From the NCBI GenBank assembly GCA_902760755.1, contig CACWHK010000013.1, positions 1 through 42,427 on the forward strand: a stretch of 42,427 bases of DNA, given 5' to 3'. This document shows, one piece after another, positions 8,469 through 17,463 of the stretch; position 1 is the first letter of the stretch; each line of letters begins with the position of its first letter. The stretch comes from an uncultured Lachnospiraceae bacterium (GTDB lineage: Bacteria > Bacillota > Clostridia > Lachnospirales > Lachnospiraceae). The notes beneath the pieces were generated by a model. It ran no database searches. It was not told the origin of the DNA and saw nothing but the letters and a program-made list of their open reading frames with translations. The position numbers and the translations under genes are program-made.

Positions 8469-9626
8469 TCAGGTTGATAATATAAGTGTCAGTGCTTCCC
8501 TTGCACCCTCCACATCTCCCCGGTTCAGAGCACGACTGGCCTTGATCAGCTTCAGTCTCGAGGTACTGGACATATCGTAGGTTAAGATCCGGTCCATACT
8601 TGCAACGGCATCCTCCAGCTCCGACTCATTCAGAAGATCCAGTACATCCTCTGCCATGGCACGGACATCCGCCCAGTGAAGCCGGATTCCGTTGGTGGGC
8701 ATCCGCTCGGTCAGGGTAGCCACCAGCTCGATACTGCGTCCGAGGTAGATCGCAACACCGGATACCACGCGCTCCCAGGCAAGCAGAGTTCTGCCCCAGG
8801 TGGCTGCCGCAACATCCAGGCTGTCATCCTTACTCATATTTACGTGGTCGTCAAAAATATCCGCCAGATGTCTGGCACCGATCAGCTTCGCAGCCTCCCG
8901 CACCTCGCGTGCTCCGTTCATGTAGGAATCCACGTCATTTCCGAAGACGTAGATCGAAAGCTTGCCCTTGTACTCCTCGTACATATCGCAAAACTTCTCC
9001 ATCTGAACCCGAAGCTCGTTCATGTCGCCGCCATTTGCCTTCAGTCCCTCGGAAAGAGAAACTCCGCAGGGCTGCAGAGCCTTTGCTGCCTTTGCACGCT
9101 CCTCGATCTGCTGGATCAGGCGTGGATCCGTGGGGAGCATCTTCGGAGACACATTCTCCATCAGGATCTTGCAGAACAGCGACTCATCCACCGGCATACG
9201 AAGGACCCCTTTGAAGCCCTCCTGGATCAGGCTCTCCTCCGAGGTCTTATCCTCCGGCGCCACCAGTGCATAGATCTTGGCATCCCTGCACTTACTCTCC
9301 TTCGTGGCGCGGATATTCCGCATGGTCTGCGCACCGTCCATCAGCGGCAGATCCTTTGCCAGAAGGATGATATCATACTTATCCTTCAGTACGCGCTCCA
9401 TGCAGGCCATACCGGTATGGGACACCGTGGTGATACAGCCTACCCGGTCCGACAGCTGCTTCAGCTCGATCAGGTCATCCCCCTTCTTATCGATCAGAAG
9501 CACGTAGCACTTTCCCATATTCTGGTCCAGCTTAAACTCCGGAATCGGCTCCTCCTCCGGCTCCTCCTCGATCCCGCGGATCTGATTCAGTTTCTTCAGC
9601 GCGCTTTCCTTCAGATTCTCAAGCAT
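8469..9626 (-). CDS. Two-component-derived protein: pseudo-receiver plus pseudo-HPt
   Basis: A 385-residue protein. Residues ~40-152 have the CheY-like alternating pattern (CYVLLIDKK, YDIILLAKDLPLMDG, KIYALVAPED, GVLRMPVDESL), but phosphorylation residues are replaced. The phospho-acceptor Asp position is Ala90, the switch Thr/Ser is Val122, the invariant Lys before Pro is Met144, and the second acidic-pocket Asp is Lys47. Residues ~188-290 resemble an HPt bundle (GVSLSEGLKANGGD, then REVREAAKLIGARHL), but the phospho-His position is Arg. A further helical region ends the protein. Phosphorelay chemistry is therefore not expected; a protein-interaction role is inference. It lies 51 nt behind tyrS and may be co-transcribed. 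Confidence 0.75.
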   Translation of the reverse strand: MLENLKESALKKLNQIRGIEEEPEEEPIPEFKLDQNMGKCYVLLIDKKGDDLIELKQLSDRVGCITTVSHTGMACMERVLKDKYDIILLAKDLPLMDGAQTMRNIRATKESKCRDAKIYALVAPEDKTSEESLIQEGFKGVLRMPVDESLFCKILMENVSPKMLPTDPRLIQQIEERAKAAKALQPCGVSLSEGLKANGGDMNELRVQMEKFCDMYEEYKGKLSIYVFGNDVDSYMNGAREVREAAKLIGARHLADIFDDHVNMSKDDSLDVAAATWGRTLLAWERVVSGVAIYLGRSIELVATLTERMPTNGIRLHWADVRAMAEDVLDLLNESELEDAVASMDRILTYDMSSTSRLKLIKASRALNRGDVEGAREALTLILST

Positions 9627-9677
9627 ACCTTATACCTTCCCCCAATCTTTCTAAACCACAGGTTTCGGGAGTTCCCG

Positions 9678-10901
9678 TTATCCCTTGAAGACCACCTTCC
9701 GGAAGTTCTTCTTTCCTCTCTGGATGATGAACTCTTCCGAGAATACGTCCTTCGTAAAGCTCTGTCTTACGTCCGTAACCTTCTCGCCGTTGATGATGAC
9801 ACCGCCCTGCTCGATGGCTCTCCGTCCGTCGCTGCGGGTCTTTACCAGTCCGGTTGCCACCATGATCTGGATTGCGTCAATCTGGCCGTCCTTAAAGTCT
9901 GCCTCGGTCACTTCCGCCTCCGGCATATCCTCTACGCTTCCGCCGCCGAAGAACGCCTTCGCACCGGCCTCCGCCTTCTTTGCCTCTTCCTCGCCGTGCA
10001 CCATGGTAGTAAGCTCCATGGCCAGGATCTCCTTTGCCCGGTTCAGCTCCGCATCCTTCCAGTTCTCCATCTCACGGATCTGCTCCATGGGAAGGAAGGT
10101 CAGCATCTTGATACACTTGATCACATCCGCGTCGGACACATTTCTCCAGTACTGATAGAACTCGAAGGGAGAGGTCTTCTCCGCGTCCAGCCATACAGCA
10201 CCCTTTGCGGTCTTGCCCATCTTCTTCCCCTCGGAGTTGAGAAGCAGGGTGATGGTCATGGCGTAGGCATCCTTGCCCAGCTTCTTTCTTATCAGCTCGG
10301 TACCACCCAGCATGTTGGACCACTGGTCGTCCCCGCCGAACTGCATATTGCAGCCGTACTTCTGGTACAGCATGTAGAAATCGTAGCTCTGCATCAGCAT
10401 GTAGTTAAACTCCAGGAAGTTCAGCCCCCGCTCCAGACGCTGCTTGTAGCACTCAGCCGCCAGCATCTTGTTCACGCTGAACTGGGAACCGATGTCCCGG
10501 AGGAACTCGATATAGTTCAGATCCAGCAGCCAGTCCGCGTTGTTCACCATCATGGCCTTACCCTCACCGAAATCGATGAACCGGCTCATCTGCTTCTTAA
10601 AGCACTCGCAGTTATGGTCGATGGTCTCCTTCGTCATCATAAGACGCATGTCGGTCCGGCCCGTGGGGTCCCCGATCATTCCGGTTCCGCCGCCCACCAG
10701 CGCGATCGGCCGGTTGCCCGCCAGCTGCAGGCGCTTCATCAGGCAGAGCGCCATAAAATGTCCCACGTGCAGGGAATCTGCCGTCGGATCAAATCCGATA
10801 TAGAATACCGCCTTCCCGCTGTTCACCAGCTCGCGGATCTCTTCCTCATCTGTGGTCTGCGCGATCAGTCCGCGCTCGATCAGTTCTTCATATACGCCCA
10901 T
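9678..10901 (-). CDS. tyrS: Tyrosyl-tRNA synthetase
   Basis: A 407-residue class I aminoacyl-tRNA synthetase that charges tRNA-Tyr in the cytoplasm. The HIGH motif is H45-V-G-H48 in the context [15 protein letters not shown]. The KMSKS loop reads KMGKT. GGDDQW and [12 protein letters not shown] are the usual Tyr/Trp-site blocks, and an S4 RNA-binding domain occupies the C-terminus ([20 protein letters not shown]). The promoter at 10937-10965 leaves a leader of only about 30 nt, so there is no T-box, unlike many Firmicute tyrS genes. An out-of-frame ATG five bases before the start (10904-10906) is nearer the Shine-Dalgarno than the true start. Confidence 0.96.
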   Translation of the reverse strand: MGVYEELIERGLIAQTTDEEEIRELVNSGKAVFYIGFDPTADSLHVGHFMALCLMKRLQLAGNRPIALVGGGTGMIGDPTGRTDMRLMMTKETIDHNCECFKKQMSRFIDFGEGKAMMVNNADWLLDLNYIEFLRDIGSQFSVNKMLAAECYKQRLERGLNFLEFNYMLMQSYDFYMLYQKYGCNMQFGGDDQWSNMLGGTELIRKKLGKDAYAMTITLLLNSEGKKMGKTAKGAVWLDAEKTSPFEFYQYWRNVSDADVIKCIKMLTFLPMEQIREMENWKDAELNRAKEILAMELTTMVHGEEEAKKAEAGAKAFFGGGSVEDMPEAEVTEADFKDGQIDAIQIMVATGLVKTRSDGRRAIEQGGVIINGEKVTDVRQSFTKDVFSEEFIIQRGKKNFRKVVFKG

Positions 10902-10936
10902 GGCATGATTACTCCTTACATTTTCTCTGAGTGCCT

Positions 10937-10965
10937 ATTGTAACATATTCTTCCCGCTTTTTGAA
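10937..10965 (-). promoter_or_regulatory. tyrS promoter
   Basis: Minus-strand -35 TTCAAA (10960-10965), a 17-nt spacer and extended -10 TGTTACAAT (10937-10945), with AAGGAG shortly before the tyrS start. Confidence 0.55.
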
Positions 10966-10984
10966 TAGCAAGTTAGTTTAGTTT

Positions 10985-11030
10985 TTTCGAAAACAACGAA
11001 AATGCCACGGAGAACACTCCCCGTGGCATT
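10985..11030 (-). terminator. Terminator of the lichenase gene
   Basis: A perfect 10-bp stem AATGCCACGG / CCGTGGCATT (11001-11030) with a 10-nt loop lies 14 nt after the lichenase stop. On the minus strand a T-rich tract follows. Confidence 0.8.
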
Positions 11031-11043
11031 AAAAACACGATAT

Positions 11044-12414
11044 TTAGTTTGCAGCGTCGATCCAGAACAATTCCGCATCGCTCTCGGCATCCTTGTACTG
11101 CTCGATGTTTGCACCGTTGTCGCCGCTTCCCCAGGAAATGTTGAGGCACTTGCCGCTCTTACGGTTAATGATCTTGTAGGTGTTGTCGCGTCCGGTTTTG
11201 AAGCTCCACTCCTGGCTCGAATCACCGTAGTAATCCCACTGGTATACATTGGCGCCATCCCAGGTTGCACCGTCCTGAACCGTGAGCACCTTGCCGGTGG
11301 AACGGTTCTTGATGATAAAGTAGCCATTACTCTGCTGCTGGATATACCATCTCTGGTTGTTCCTGCTTCCGTACTGATACTGCAGAACGTTGGTACCGTT
11401 ACTCTGACGGTTGCCCTCAACATCCACTGCCTTACCGCTGTTCTTATTGATGATCTTATAGTCCTTGTTGGAATCGAAATAGATGCCGGAGGACTGGTTT
11501 GAGTTGTTGTTATTATTGTTCTGATTGTTGTTCCAGCTGTTATTGTTGTTCTGGTTGTTGTTCCAGCTGTTATTATTGTTGTTCTGATTGTTGTTCCAGC
11601 TGTTATTGTTGTTCTGATTGTTGTTCCAGCTGTTATTGTTGTTATTGTTCTGGTTGTTGTTTGAGGACCCGGAGGTTGCAGACGGGGAATCATAGGATGC
11701 CCAGTCATAGTAAGCCGTGATGCCGGTTCTGCCGTTAAATGCACGTAACCAGTCATCCACACCCTTGCCGTTCCATGCGTTCATCATGATCTTGCCCGGT
11801 GTCTTCGGGATATCACGGGTTGCGGTATAAACAGCCTTGCCGTCCACATACCATGTGATCGCATTCTGAGACCAGTTAAATCCGTAGGTATGGAAGGACT
11901 GTGATGCATCAAAGCCCAGATTGTACAGATACTCATGGTTTGCCACGCCGTTGGTGTAGTAGTTGAACTGCACCTTCGTTGTGTCATAGCCCAGGAACTC
12001 GATATCGATCTCATCCCACTGGGTTCCGTCCGACGGACCCGTGTAGGTAAAGAAGGAGGATACCACGCCCGGATTCTTGATCGGCTTCATGCTGACCTGG
12101 AACAGGCCGTAGCCGAAATAATCCTTGGTACGGTACTCGCCCGCGGTATAACCGCTCCAGTCCCTGTCGATGGTGATAGCCATCTGTCCGTTGTTAAACT
12201 TTACGTTCTCCGGTTTCCATGTACAGTCGAACATGTCACCGTTGGACCAGCTTGACTTCTCAAACTTGCCGGAATCATCGTAATCAAAATCCATCCCAAA
12301 ATGTGTGCCGTTCCACGCAGATGCTGCCTCTACCTCTGCAACCGGCTGAGCCGTGATCAACCCGCCGATCAGGGAAAGTGCGCATAACGCAGAAAATAAC
12401 CCCTTTTTCTTCAT
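11044..12414 (-). CDS. bglA: Secreted GH16 beta-1,3-1,4-glucanase (lichenase) with ricin-type lectin domain
   Basis: Hydrolyses mixed-linkage beta-glucans outside the cell. Signal peptide residues 1-30 ([18 protein letters not shown], cleavage after VEA). The GH16 jelly-roll spans ~33-240 and closely follows Bacillus lichenase, with catalytic [10 protein letters not shown] (E135, D137, E139), SSFFTYTGP and [15 protein letters not shown]. An Asn/Gln/Trp-Asn linker (~245-310) is built from five NSWNNNQ-type repeats. Residues ~315-457 form a CBM13/ricin-B lectin with three QxW-like subdomains ([16 protein letters not shown]). The ATG at 12414 is preferred because AAAGGA lies 8 nt upstream; the ATG at 12423 overlaps that site. 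It is monocistronic, with its own terminator and an operator-like palindrome at the promoter. Confidence 0.95.
   Translation of the reverse strand: MKKKGLFSALCALSLIGGLITAQPVAEVEAASAWNGTHFGMDFDYDDSGKFEKSSWSNGDMFDCTWKPENVKFNNGQMAITIDRDWSGYTAGEYRTKDYFGYGLFQVSMKPIKNPGVVSSFFTYTGPSDGTQWDEIDIEFLGYDTTKVQFNYYTNGVANHEYLYNLGFDASQSFHTYGFNWSQNAITWYVDGKAVYTATRDIPKTPGKIMMNAWNGKGVDDWLRAFNGRTGITAYYDWASYDSPSATSGSSNNNQNNNNNNSWNNNQNNNNSWNNNQNNNNNSWNNNQNNNNSWNNNQNNNNNNSNQSSGIYFDSNKDYKIINKNSGKAVDVEGNRQSNGTNVLQYQYGSRNNQRWYIQQQSNGYFIIKNRSTGKVLTVQDGATWDGANVYQWDYYGDSSQEWSFKTGRDNTYKIINRKSGKCLNISWGSGDNGANIEQYKDAESDAELFWIDAAN
11505..11665. repeat. Asn/Gln codon repeats in the lichenase linker
   Basis: About five imperfect units of 36-45 nt (plus-strand core GTTGTTCCAGCTGTTATT) encode the NSWNNNQ linker. 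Coding minisatellite; likely to vary in copy number. Confidence 0.7.
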
Positions 12415-12456
12415 TATTCCCATCCTTTCTTCGTATAGAAAACACCCCTATTTTCT

Positions 12457-12486
12457 ATTACCGGCCGGTAATTTACGATGATTATA
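12457..12486 (-). promoter_or_regulatory. Lichenase promoter -10 and palindromic operator
   Basis: A consensus TATAAT (12481-12486, minus strand) is followed by the perfect 16-bp palindrome ATTACCGGCCGGTAAT at 12457-12472, which would cover the transcription start. No convincing -35 is seen. The layout fits a repressor operator; the cognate regulator is not evident in this window. Confidence 0.55.
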
Positions 12487-12569
12487 GTATATCAGGAATG
12501 GGAAATATATTGTTTTTATTTCATTTTTATTGTTTTCATTACTTGATGCAGAAAGAAAACTCTTCTTAT

Positions 12570-13523
12570 TTAATGCGTTTCCTGACCGATCCTCCGGATG
12601 TCGATCATAGCCCCGTCTCCGTCGAAGTAGTACATCCCAAACAGGACATACCGGGCCATCCTTCCGTCCCGGCAGAAGAAATACGTCTTCCCGTCTATCT
12701 CCTGCAGCCCGGGCTTTTGCTCCGGAAGGGGAAGCACATACATATAAGAAGCTCCCTCACAGGTAACCGCGGAACGGTCTATGGAGGATTCCAGCCGGAC
12801 CCCGTTATGGTTTCCCCGTCCGGCCGCGTGATACATCTCGTAGCTACCGTCACCGCCCTTCCCGGCGTAGATCCCGAAATGGCAGTCCCAGCCGGTGGAT
12901 GGCCAGAAGAAAAGGATATACCCTTCCCGAAGCTTCCCTTCCCGGTCCGCCTTTGCAAGTGCCGTCCGGATGGCATCCGGGTCCTTCACCTCCCCAAGAT
13001 CAAAGAGCAGGGTCTTCGGGATGCCCTCCGCCTCATTTCCCTCCAGGAAGTAATACCAGCCGGTACCGTCGGTAAAGGAACCGCTGCGGGGCTTCAGCGG
13101 GTCATAGAGCTGATTCATATTTGCTAGCGCCCCATCCTTCGTTCCTCCGTTTGCATAATAAAGAACGGAGGCAACAAAGCCCGTGCAGTTATAGCCATAA
13201 CCCTTCCGCACGCGGCCCGTGTATTGCTCCGTTCCGTAATTCACGCAGGAGGCAGCGTCCTCATGCGTGATGGCATATGCCGACCGGTTGTATTCCAGTC
13301 CTTTTGTCCAATTGTTCCGGATGGTCAGGATCACTCTCTGGCGTGTAACACGGTCCATCCCGAGATTCTTCGTAAGATAGTCCCCGATGGTTACATCTCC
13401 TTCAATCCTCCGGACCCAGTAGCACCGTTCATCTGCCAGAGCATCAAAGGAAGGCATGCAAAGAAAAAGCACTACGAAAGCCATGAACCATGCAGTTATC
13501 CGTCTTGCTGCCTTATCCTTCAT
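12570..13523 (-). CDS. Secreted NlpC/P60-like cysteine peptidase with wall-binding repeat
   Basis: A 317-residue exported protein. Residues 1-30 are a signal peptide (AWFMAFVVLFLCMPSFDALA). The middle shows a papain-like NlpC/CHAP arrangement: GYNCTGFVASVLYYA with candidate nucleophile Cys113, and DCHFGIYAG with His215 about 100 residues later. The C-terminus (~275-317) holds one to two choline-binding-type repeats (GKTYFFCRDGRMA, YYFDGDGAM). The family cleaves peptidoglycan stem peptides, so wall turnover is inferred. The start is preceded by a weak GGAAG. It lies 20 nt after the STAS gene, so the pair is probably transcribed together. Confidence 0.75.
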   Translation of the reverse strand: MKDKAARRITAWFMAFVVLFLCMPSFDALADERCYWVRRIEGDVTIGDYLTKNLGMDRVTRQRVILTIRNNWTKGLEYNRSAYAITHEDAASCVNYGTEQYTGRVRKGYGYNCTGFVASVLYYANGGTKDGALANMNQLYDPLKPRSGSFTDGTGWYYFLEGNEAEGIPKTLLFDLGEVKDPDAIRTALAKADREGKLREGYILFFWPSTGWDCHFGIYAGKGGDGSYEMYHAAGRGNHNGVRLESSIDRSAVTCEGASYMYVLPLPEQKPGLQEIDGKTYFFCRDGRMARYVLFGMYYFDGDGAMIDIRRIGQETH

Positions 13524-13543
13524 CCTGTCTTCCGACCCTTATA

Positions 13544-13840
13544 TCATTCGACGTCAATGATCTCCAGGAACCCCGTCACAAAGAATACTTCCTTCACATC
13601 CGGCTGCATATTCCGGATGACCATCCGACCCTGACGGTTCATTACCTTCAGCGCGTTCGTGATCACGCGAAGACCTGCGGACGTGATATAGTCAAGCTTC
13701 TCAAAATCAAAGATCAGCTCCTTGATCCCGTCCAGAGATTCCTTCAGCTCCTTATCCAGATCCTCTGCGGTCACCGTATCCAGGCGTCCCTCCAGTGCAA
13801 TGGTAAGGGTTGTTCCTTCTTTCAGTTTCGTAAGCTCCAT
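13544..13840 (-). CDS. STAS-domain protein (anti-sigma factor antagonist family)
   Basis: A 98-residue single-domain protein with the SpoIIAA/RsbV fold: ALEGRLDTVTAEDLDKEL, LIFDFEKLDYITSAGLRVI, and a C-terminal helix. Ser54 in TSAG is at the position phosphorylated by partner kinases. Such proteins release sigma factors from anti-sigma kinases by partner switching. No anti-sigma kinase, phosphatase or sigma factor is adjacent, which makes this an orphan. AGGAGGAACAGG precedes the ATG. The next gene is the secreted peptidase, an unusual companion. Confidence 0.9.
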   Translation of the reverse strand: MELTKLKEGTTLTIALEGRLDTVTAEDLDKELKESLDGIKELIFDFEKLDYITSAGLRVITNALKVMNRQGRMVIRNMQPDVKEVFFVTGFLEIIDVE

Positions 13841-13889
13841 CCTGTTCCTCCTGCCATAATAAAAACAAGATTAAATGTTCCTCTCCCCT

Positions 13890-13918
13890 ATTATACACAT
13901 TTTCTGACAGAATATTAA
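13890..13918 (-). promoter_or_regulatory. Promoter of the STAS-peptidase pair
   Basis: Minus-strand TTAATA (13913-13918), 17 nt, TATAAT (13890-13895), with the start codon 50 nt downstream. Confidence 0.55.
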
Positions 13919-13938
13919 TATTTTTTTATTCGAAATTA

Positions 13939-13967
13939 AAGACATTTTAATCATAACATGGTATAAT
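13939..13967 (+). promoter_or_regulatory. Promoter of the PlsC/GT8 cluster
   Basis: Plus-strand AAGACA (13939-13944), a 17-nt spacer and extended -10 TGGTATAAT (13959-13967). It is arranged back-to-back with the STAS promoter. Confidence 0.6.
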
Positions 13968-14033
13968 CTCCGAGGTATGCTTTAATAGAACAGACAGGAC
14001 TGAATGATCCGTTCATTCCGACGGGTGTGAAAC

Positions 14034-14816
14034 ATGGACAAGCGAAAGGTAATCTACTATACCGATGAGATGAATGATGAGTTCTCCACGGCCGAGATCA
14101 CGCCGCGGAAGATCGATGAATCCTACGTCTATATCCACACCTCTCTCTTCAAGCGGTTTACCCATTTCTTCTGGTACCGGATCGTTGCGACGCCCATCGC
14201 ATTTCTGTATGTGAAGCTGACCTTCGGCCAGCGGACCAGAGGCAGGGAGAAGCTGAAAAAGCATCGGCACGACGGATATTTTATGTACGGGAATCATACG
14301 CAGGATATCGGTGATCCCTTTATCCCGAATGTGATCGTCTTCGCCAAGACCGTCTATATCGTGGTTCACGCCAACAACGTGTCCATGCCCGTGCTGGGAA
14401 AGATCACACCGTCCCTGGGGGCTCTTCCGGTTCCGGAGGGTATGCAGGCATACAAGAACTTCCTGTCGGCCATCGAAACCAGGATCGGGCAGGGTCACTG
14501 CGTGACCATCTATCCCGAGGCGCATATCTGGCCCTATTATACGAAGATCCGCAATTTCCCGGACACCTCCTTCGCCTATCCGGCCAAGCAGGGAACCCCG
14601 GTGTATTGCTTTACGAATACCTATCATAAGCGTAAATTCTTCAAACATCCGAGGATCATAACCTATATCGACGGTCCCTTCTATCCGAACATGGACCTGC
14701 CGATCCGGGAGCGGAAGAAGGAGCTGCGTGACAGGGTATATGACAGCATGTGCAGGCGGGCAGCAACGTCCGACCATGTACAGATCAGATACATAAAACA
14801 GGAGAATAGCCAATGA
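14034..14816 (+). CDS. PlsC-like lysophospholipid acyltransferase family protein
   Basis: A 260-residue membrane-associated protein of the 1-acylglycerol-3-phosphate acyltransferase superfamily. Residues ~45-65 form a hydrophobic segment. The catalytic block reads YGNHTQDIGDPFIP, with His88 and Asp94 spaced H-x5-D rather than the canonical H-x4-D, or with Asp91 taking the role. The later motif TIYPEAHIWPY (159-169) replaces the usual FPEGTRS. This variant belongs to a Clostridia subgroup distinct from housekeeping PlsC. The ATG lies just after GTGTGAAAC, with no strong ribosome site. Its stop overlaps the following GT8 start by 4 nt (ATGA), so the two are translationally coupled. Likely acylates a glycolipid or lipid precursor (inference). 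Confidence 0.85.
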   Translation: MDKRKVIYYTDEMNDEFSTAEITPRKIDESYVYIHTSLFKRFTHFFWYRIVATPIAFLYVKLTFGQRTRGREKLKKHRHDGYFMYGNHTQDIGDPFIPNVIVFAKTVYIVVHANNVSMPVLGKITPSLGALPVPEGMQAYKNFLSAIETRIGQGHCVTIYPEAHIWPYYTKIRNFPDTSFAYPAKQGTPVYCFTNTYHKRKFFKHPRIITYIDGPFYPNMDLPIRERKKELRDRVYDSMCRRAATSDHVQIRYIKQENSQ

Positions 14817-15640
14817 TCGACATTCTTTACTGCGGAAATGACGGAGTTTATGACGGAGTTCTCACCTCGGCGCTGTCCATCCTTATGCGTACAAAGACGA
14901 GGGAGCCATTCTGCTTCCACCTCTTCACCATGGACGTTTCCCATCTGGATGAAAAGTACACCTGCATCACCGAGGGCCACGTCCGTTCCCTGGAAACGGC
15001 AGTAAAGAAGTACAACGAGGAGAACACCGTACGGCTCTATGACGTGACCCGGTACTACATGAAGGCCTTCTCCGGCTGTCCCAATGAGGGAGCCTACTGC
15101 TCTCCCTACACACTGATCCGGCTTTTTGCGGACGTGGTGAAGGGGATCCCGGACAAGCTCCTCTACCTGGATGCGGACATTATGTTCAACCGGGACGTCC
15201 GTCTTCTCTGGGACACCGACCTCTCCGGCTATGAATATGCAGCTGCCCGTGACCATTACGGAAAGTATCTGCTCTATCCGAACTACATAAATGCAGGGGT
15301 TCTGCTCTTCAATATGAAGCTGTCCAGGGAGACCGGCCTCTTCAAGAGAGCACGCTGGTGGATCAAGCGGAAGAAGCTGACCTTTGCCGATCAGAGTGCA
15401 CTGATCCGCGCCACAACCAAACGGAAGGTACTTCCCCAGCGGTTTAACGACCAGAAGTTCCTGCATAAGCACACGGTGGTGCGACATTTTTCGAAGAGAC
15501 TCTTCTGGCTGCCCTACCCGCATACGGACAACATCAAGCAGTGGCATATCGAGAAGGTCCATTCCGTTTTCAAGTACAGACAGTTTGATGACATCTATGA
15601 GGAGTACCTGCGTATAATCAACTTACCCCCGAAGGAGTAA
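14813..15640 (+). CDS. Glycosyltransferase family 8 protein
   Basis: A 275-residue GT-A fold enzyme. The N-terminal DILYCGNDGVYDGVLTSALS is the nucleotide-sugar strand. LLYLDADIMF carries the metal-binding DXD (120-122), and NYINAGVLLFNMK is the GT8 NAGv(l/m)L motif. GT8 enzymes transfer Gal or Glc with retention, typically onto lipopolysaccharide, glycogenin or glycolipid acceptors. No membrane segment is seen; the basic C-terminal half may sit on the membrane. It is coupled by ATGA overlap to the PlsC-like gene and followed 12 nt later by the GT8-PlsC fusion, indicating one pathway. Confidence 0.9.
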   Translation: MIDILYCGNDGVYDGVLTSALSILMRTKTREPFCFHLFTMDVSHLDEKYTCITEGHVRSLETAVKKYNEENTVRLYDVTRYYMKAFSGCPNEGAYCSPYTLIRLFADVVKGIPDKLLYLDADIMFNRDVRLLWDTDLSGYEYAAARDHYGKYLLYPNYINAGVLLFNMKLSRETGLFKRARWWIKRKKLTFADQSALIRATTKRKVLPQRFNDQKFLHKHTVVRHFSKRLFWLPYPHTDNIKQWHIEKVHSVFKYRQFDDIYEEYLRIINLPPKE

Positions 15641-15652
15641 AAATCATTCACT

Positions 15653-17446
15653 ATGAAGGAACCTATTATCCCAATCTTTTACGCCTGCGACGATGCATTT
15701 ATCAAGTTCACCGTTGTCTCCATGACCTCGATGATACAGAATGCCTCGAAGGACTATCGCTATGTGGTTCACATCCTCCACACCGAGATCTCGGATCCGA
15801 TGAAGGAGATCGTCTACCGGCTGGCGAACGAGAACTTCGAGATCCGTTTTGTGGACGTAACGGATTATCTTACATCCATCCGTGACAAGCTGCCGCTACG
15901 GGACTACTATTCCAAGACCACCTATTACCGGTTGTTTATCGCGGAAATGTTCCCGCAGTACAACAAGGCACTCTACCTGGACAGCGACACCGTGGTCCTG
16001 GGAGATGTGAGTCAGCTGTATCTTACCGATATCCGGGACGCTTATCTGGGTGCCTGCCACGAGCAGGTCATGGTGCAGACCCGGGAGTTCGGAACCTACG
16101 TGGAGAAGGTGGTGGGCGTATCCCGCTACAACTTCTTCAATGCAGGACTCATGCTGATCAACTGCGAGCAGTTCCGGCTGCATTTCGTACTGGACAAGTT
16201 CATCGACTACCTGCACTACTACAACTTTGTAGTCACACAGGATGAGGATTATCTGAACCTGATCTGTAAGGATCATGTGTACTGGCTGGATCAGCGCTGG
16301 AATACGGAGACCTTCGGAGAGATCGCCTATCCCATCGAACAGGCGGAAATGATCCATTACATCATGGTCAATAAGCCGTGGCACTATGAGTACTGCATGT
16401 GCGGTGATTACTTCTGGAAGTACGCAAAGGAGACCGTCTTCTATGACGAGCTGAAGGCACTGCAGCAGTCCTACAGCAGCGAGGAAAAGGCACGGGATGC
16501 GAAATCATCCGAGAACCTGATCAGGCTGGCGATCAAGGAGGTCCAGAGGGAGGATAACTTTATGAACCGGATCAATCAGGATAAGCGCGACAAGGGCCGC
16601 GTGGAGATCCTGCACAAGATCGAGCAGTACGAGCTGGAAGGCCGTTTTGACGAGGACGTTGAGAACGATCCTCCGGGACGGATGCTCATGCCGGATGAGA
16701 TCGAATATGTCCGGAAGACCAGAGCCGAAAAGCTGAAGACCAAGATGGCCTTCAAGATGGCACACAAGTTTATCGACGAGCTTGTGGAGGATAAGAAGCT
16801 TATCATCAAGGAGATCAAGGGCATCGAGAATTTCAAGACGCTGGAGCGGGGTGCGGTGATTACCTGTAACCACTTCAACGCCTTTGACAGCTTCGCCATT
16901 CAGCTGGCATATGAAGCAGCAGAGCAGCCCGACCGCAACTTCTGGCGCGTGATCCGTGAAGGAAACTACACCTCCTTCCCCGGCTTCTACGGCTTCCTGA
17001 TGCGTCACTGCAACACCCTGCCGCTATCCTCCAACCCCGCAACTATGAAGAAGTTTTACAAGGCCGTGACCGAGCTGGTGGATACCGGTGATTACGTTCT
17101 CTTCTATCCGGAGCAGAGCATGTGGTGGAATTACCGCAAGCCGAAGCCGCTGAAGAGAGGCGCCTTCCAGTGTGCTGCAAGAAGCGGTGCCCCGGTTCTC
17201 CCCTGCTTTATCACCATGAAGGATTCTGACGTGATGGGCGAAGACGGCTTCTACGTACAGGAATATACGATCCATGTCTCTCCGCCGATCTATCCGGAGA
17301 CGGACCTTCCGCTCCGTAAGCAGGCAGAGCTGATGATGTACAAGAATTATGAATACTGGAAAGAGATCTACGAAGAGGAGTATCATATCCCGCTCTCCTA
17401 CACCACCCTTGAGGATAAGAAGGAGCAGCTGGAGGGCTTCCTTTAA
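15653..17446 (+). CDS. Bifunctional GT8 glycosyltransferase / PlsC-type acyltransferase fusion
   Basis: A 597-residue fusion. Residues 5-265 form a GT8 domain (IPIFYACDDAFIKF, ALYLDSDTVVLGDV with DSD 110-112, YNFFNAGLMLIN). Residues ~270-370 are a charged helical linker. Residues ~375-590 form a PlsC domain with canonical N-H-x4-D (CNHFNAFD, H407/D412) and FYPEQSMWW in place of FPEGTRS. Both catalytic signatures look intact. GAAGGAG overlaps the preceding gene's stop but sits 15 nt from the ATG, so translation is probably by reinitiation. Together with the separate PlsC and GT8 genes it suggests alternating glycosylation and acylation of one lipid product (inference). A strong terminator follows. 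Confidence 0.9.
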   Translation: MKEPIIPIFYACDDAFIKFTVVSMTSMIQNASKDYRYVVHILHTEISDPMKEIVYRLANENFEIRFVDVTDYLTSIRDKLPLRDYYSKTTYYRLFIAEMFPQYNKALYLDSDTVVLGDVSQLYLTDIRDAYLGACHEQVMVQTREFGTYVEKVVGVSRYNFFNAGLMLINCEQFRLHFVLDKFIDYLHYYNFVVTQDEDYLNLICKDHVYWLDQRWNTETFGEIAYPIEQAEMIHYIMVNKPWHYEYCMCGDYFWKYAKETVFYDELKALQQSYSSEEKARDAKSSENLIRLAIKEVQREDNFMNRINQDKRDKGRVEILHKIEQYELEGRFDEDVENDPPGRMLMPDEIEYVRKTRAEKLKTKMAFKMAHKFIDELVEDKKLIIKEIKGIENFKTLERGAVITCNHFNAFDSFAIQLAYEAAEQPDRNFWRVIREGNYTSFPGFYGFLMRHCNTLPLSSNPATMKKFYKAVTELVDTGDYVLFYPEQSMWWNYRKPKPLKRGAFQCAARSGAPVLPCFITMKDSDVMGEDGFYVQEYTIHVSPPIYPETDLPLRKQAELMMYKNYEYWKEIYEEEYHIPLSYTTLEDKKEQLEGFL

Positions 17447-17463
17447 ACCGGGTTTCCTTTCCA

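Noticed and set aside
8676-10943. 755-codon plus-strand frame
   Set aside because: Runs antisense across two clear minus-strand genes (pseudo-receiver and tyrS); composition rich in His, Leu and Arg without domains.
10902-11043. T-box leader of tyrS
   Set aside because: The promoter lies only ~35 nt from the start and a terminator of the upstream gene fills the rest; no T-box sequence.
11499-11720. Cys/Tyr-rich plus-strand frame resembling a metallothionein or toxin
   Set aside because: Antisense of the Asn/Gln linker of the lichenase; periodicity comes from the linker repeats.
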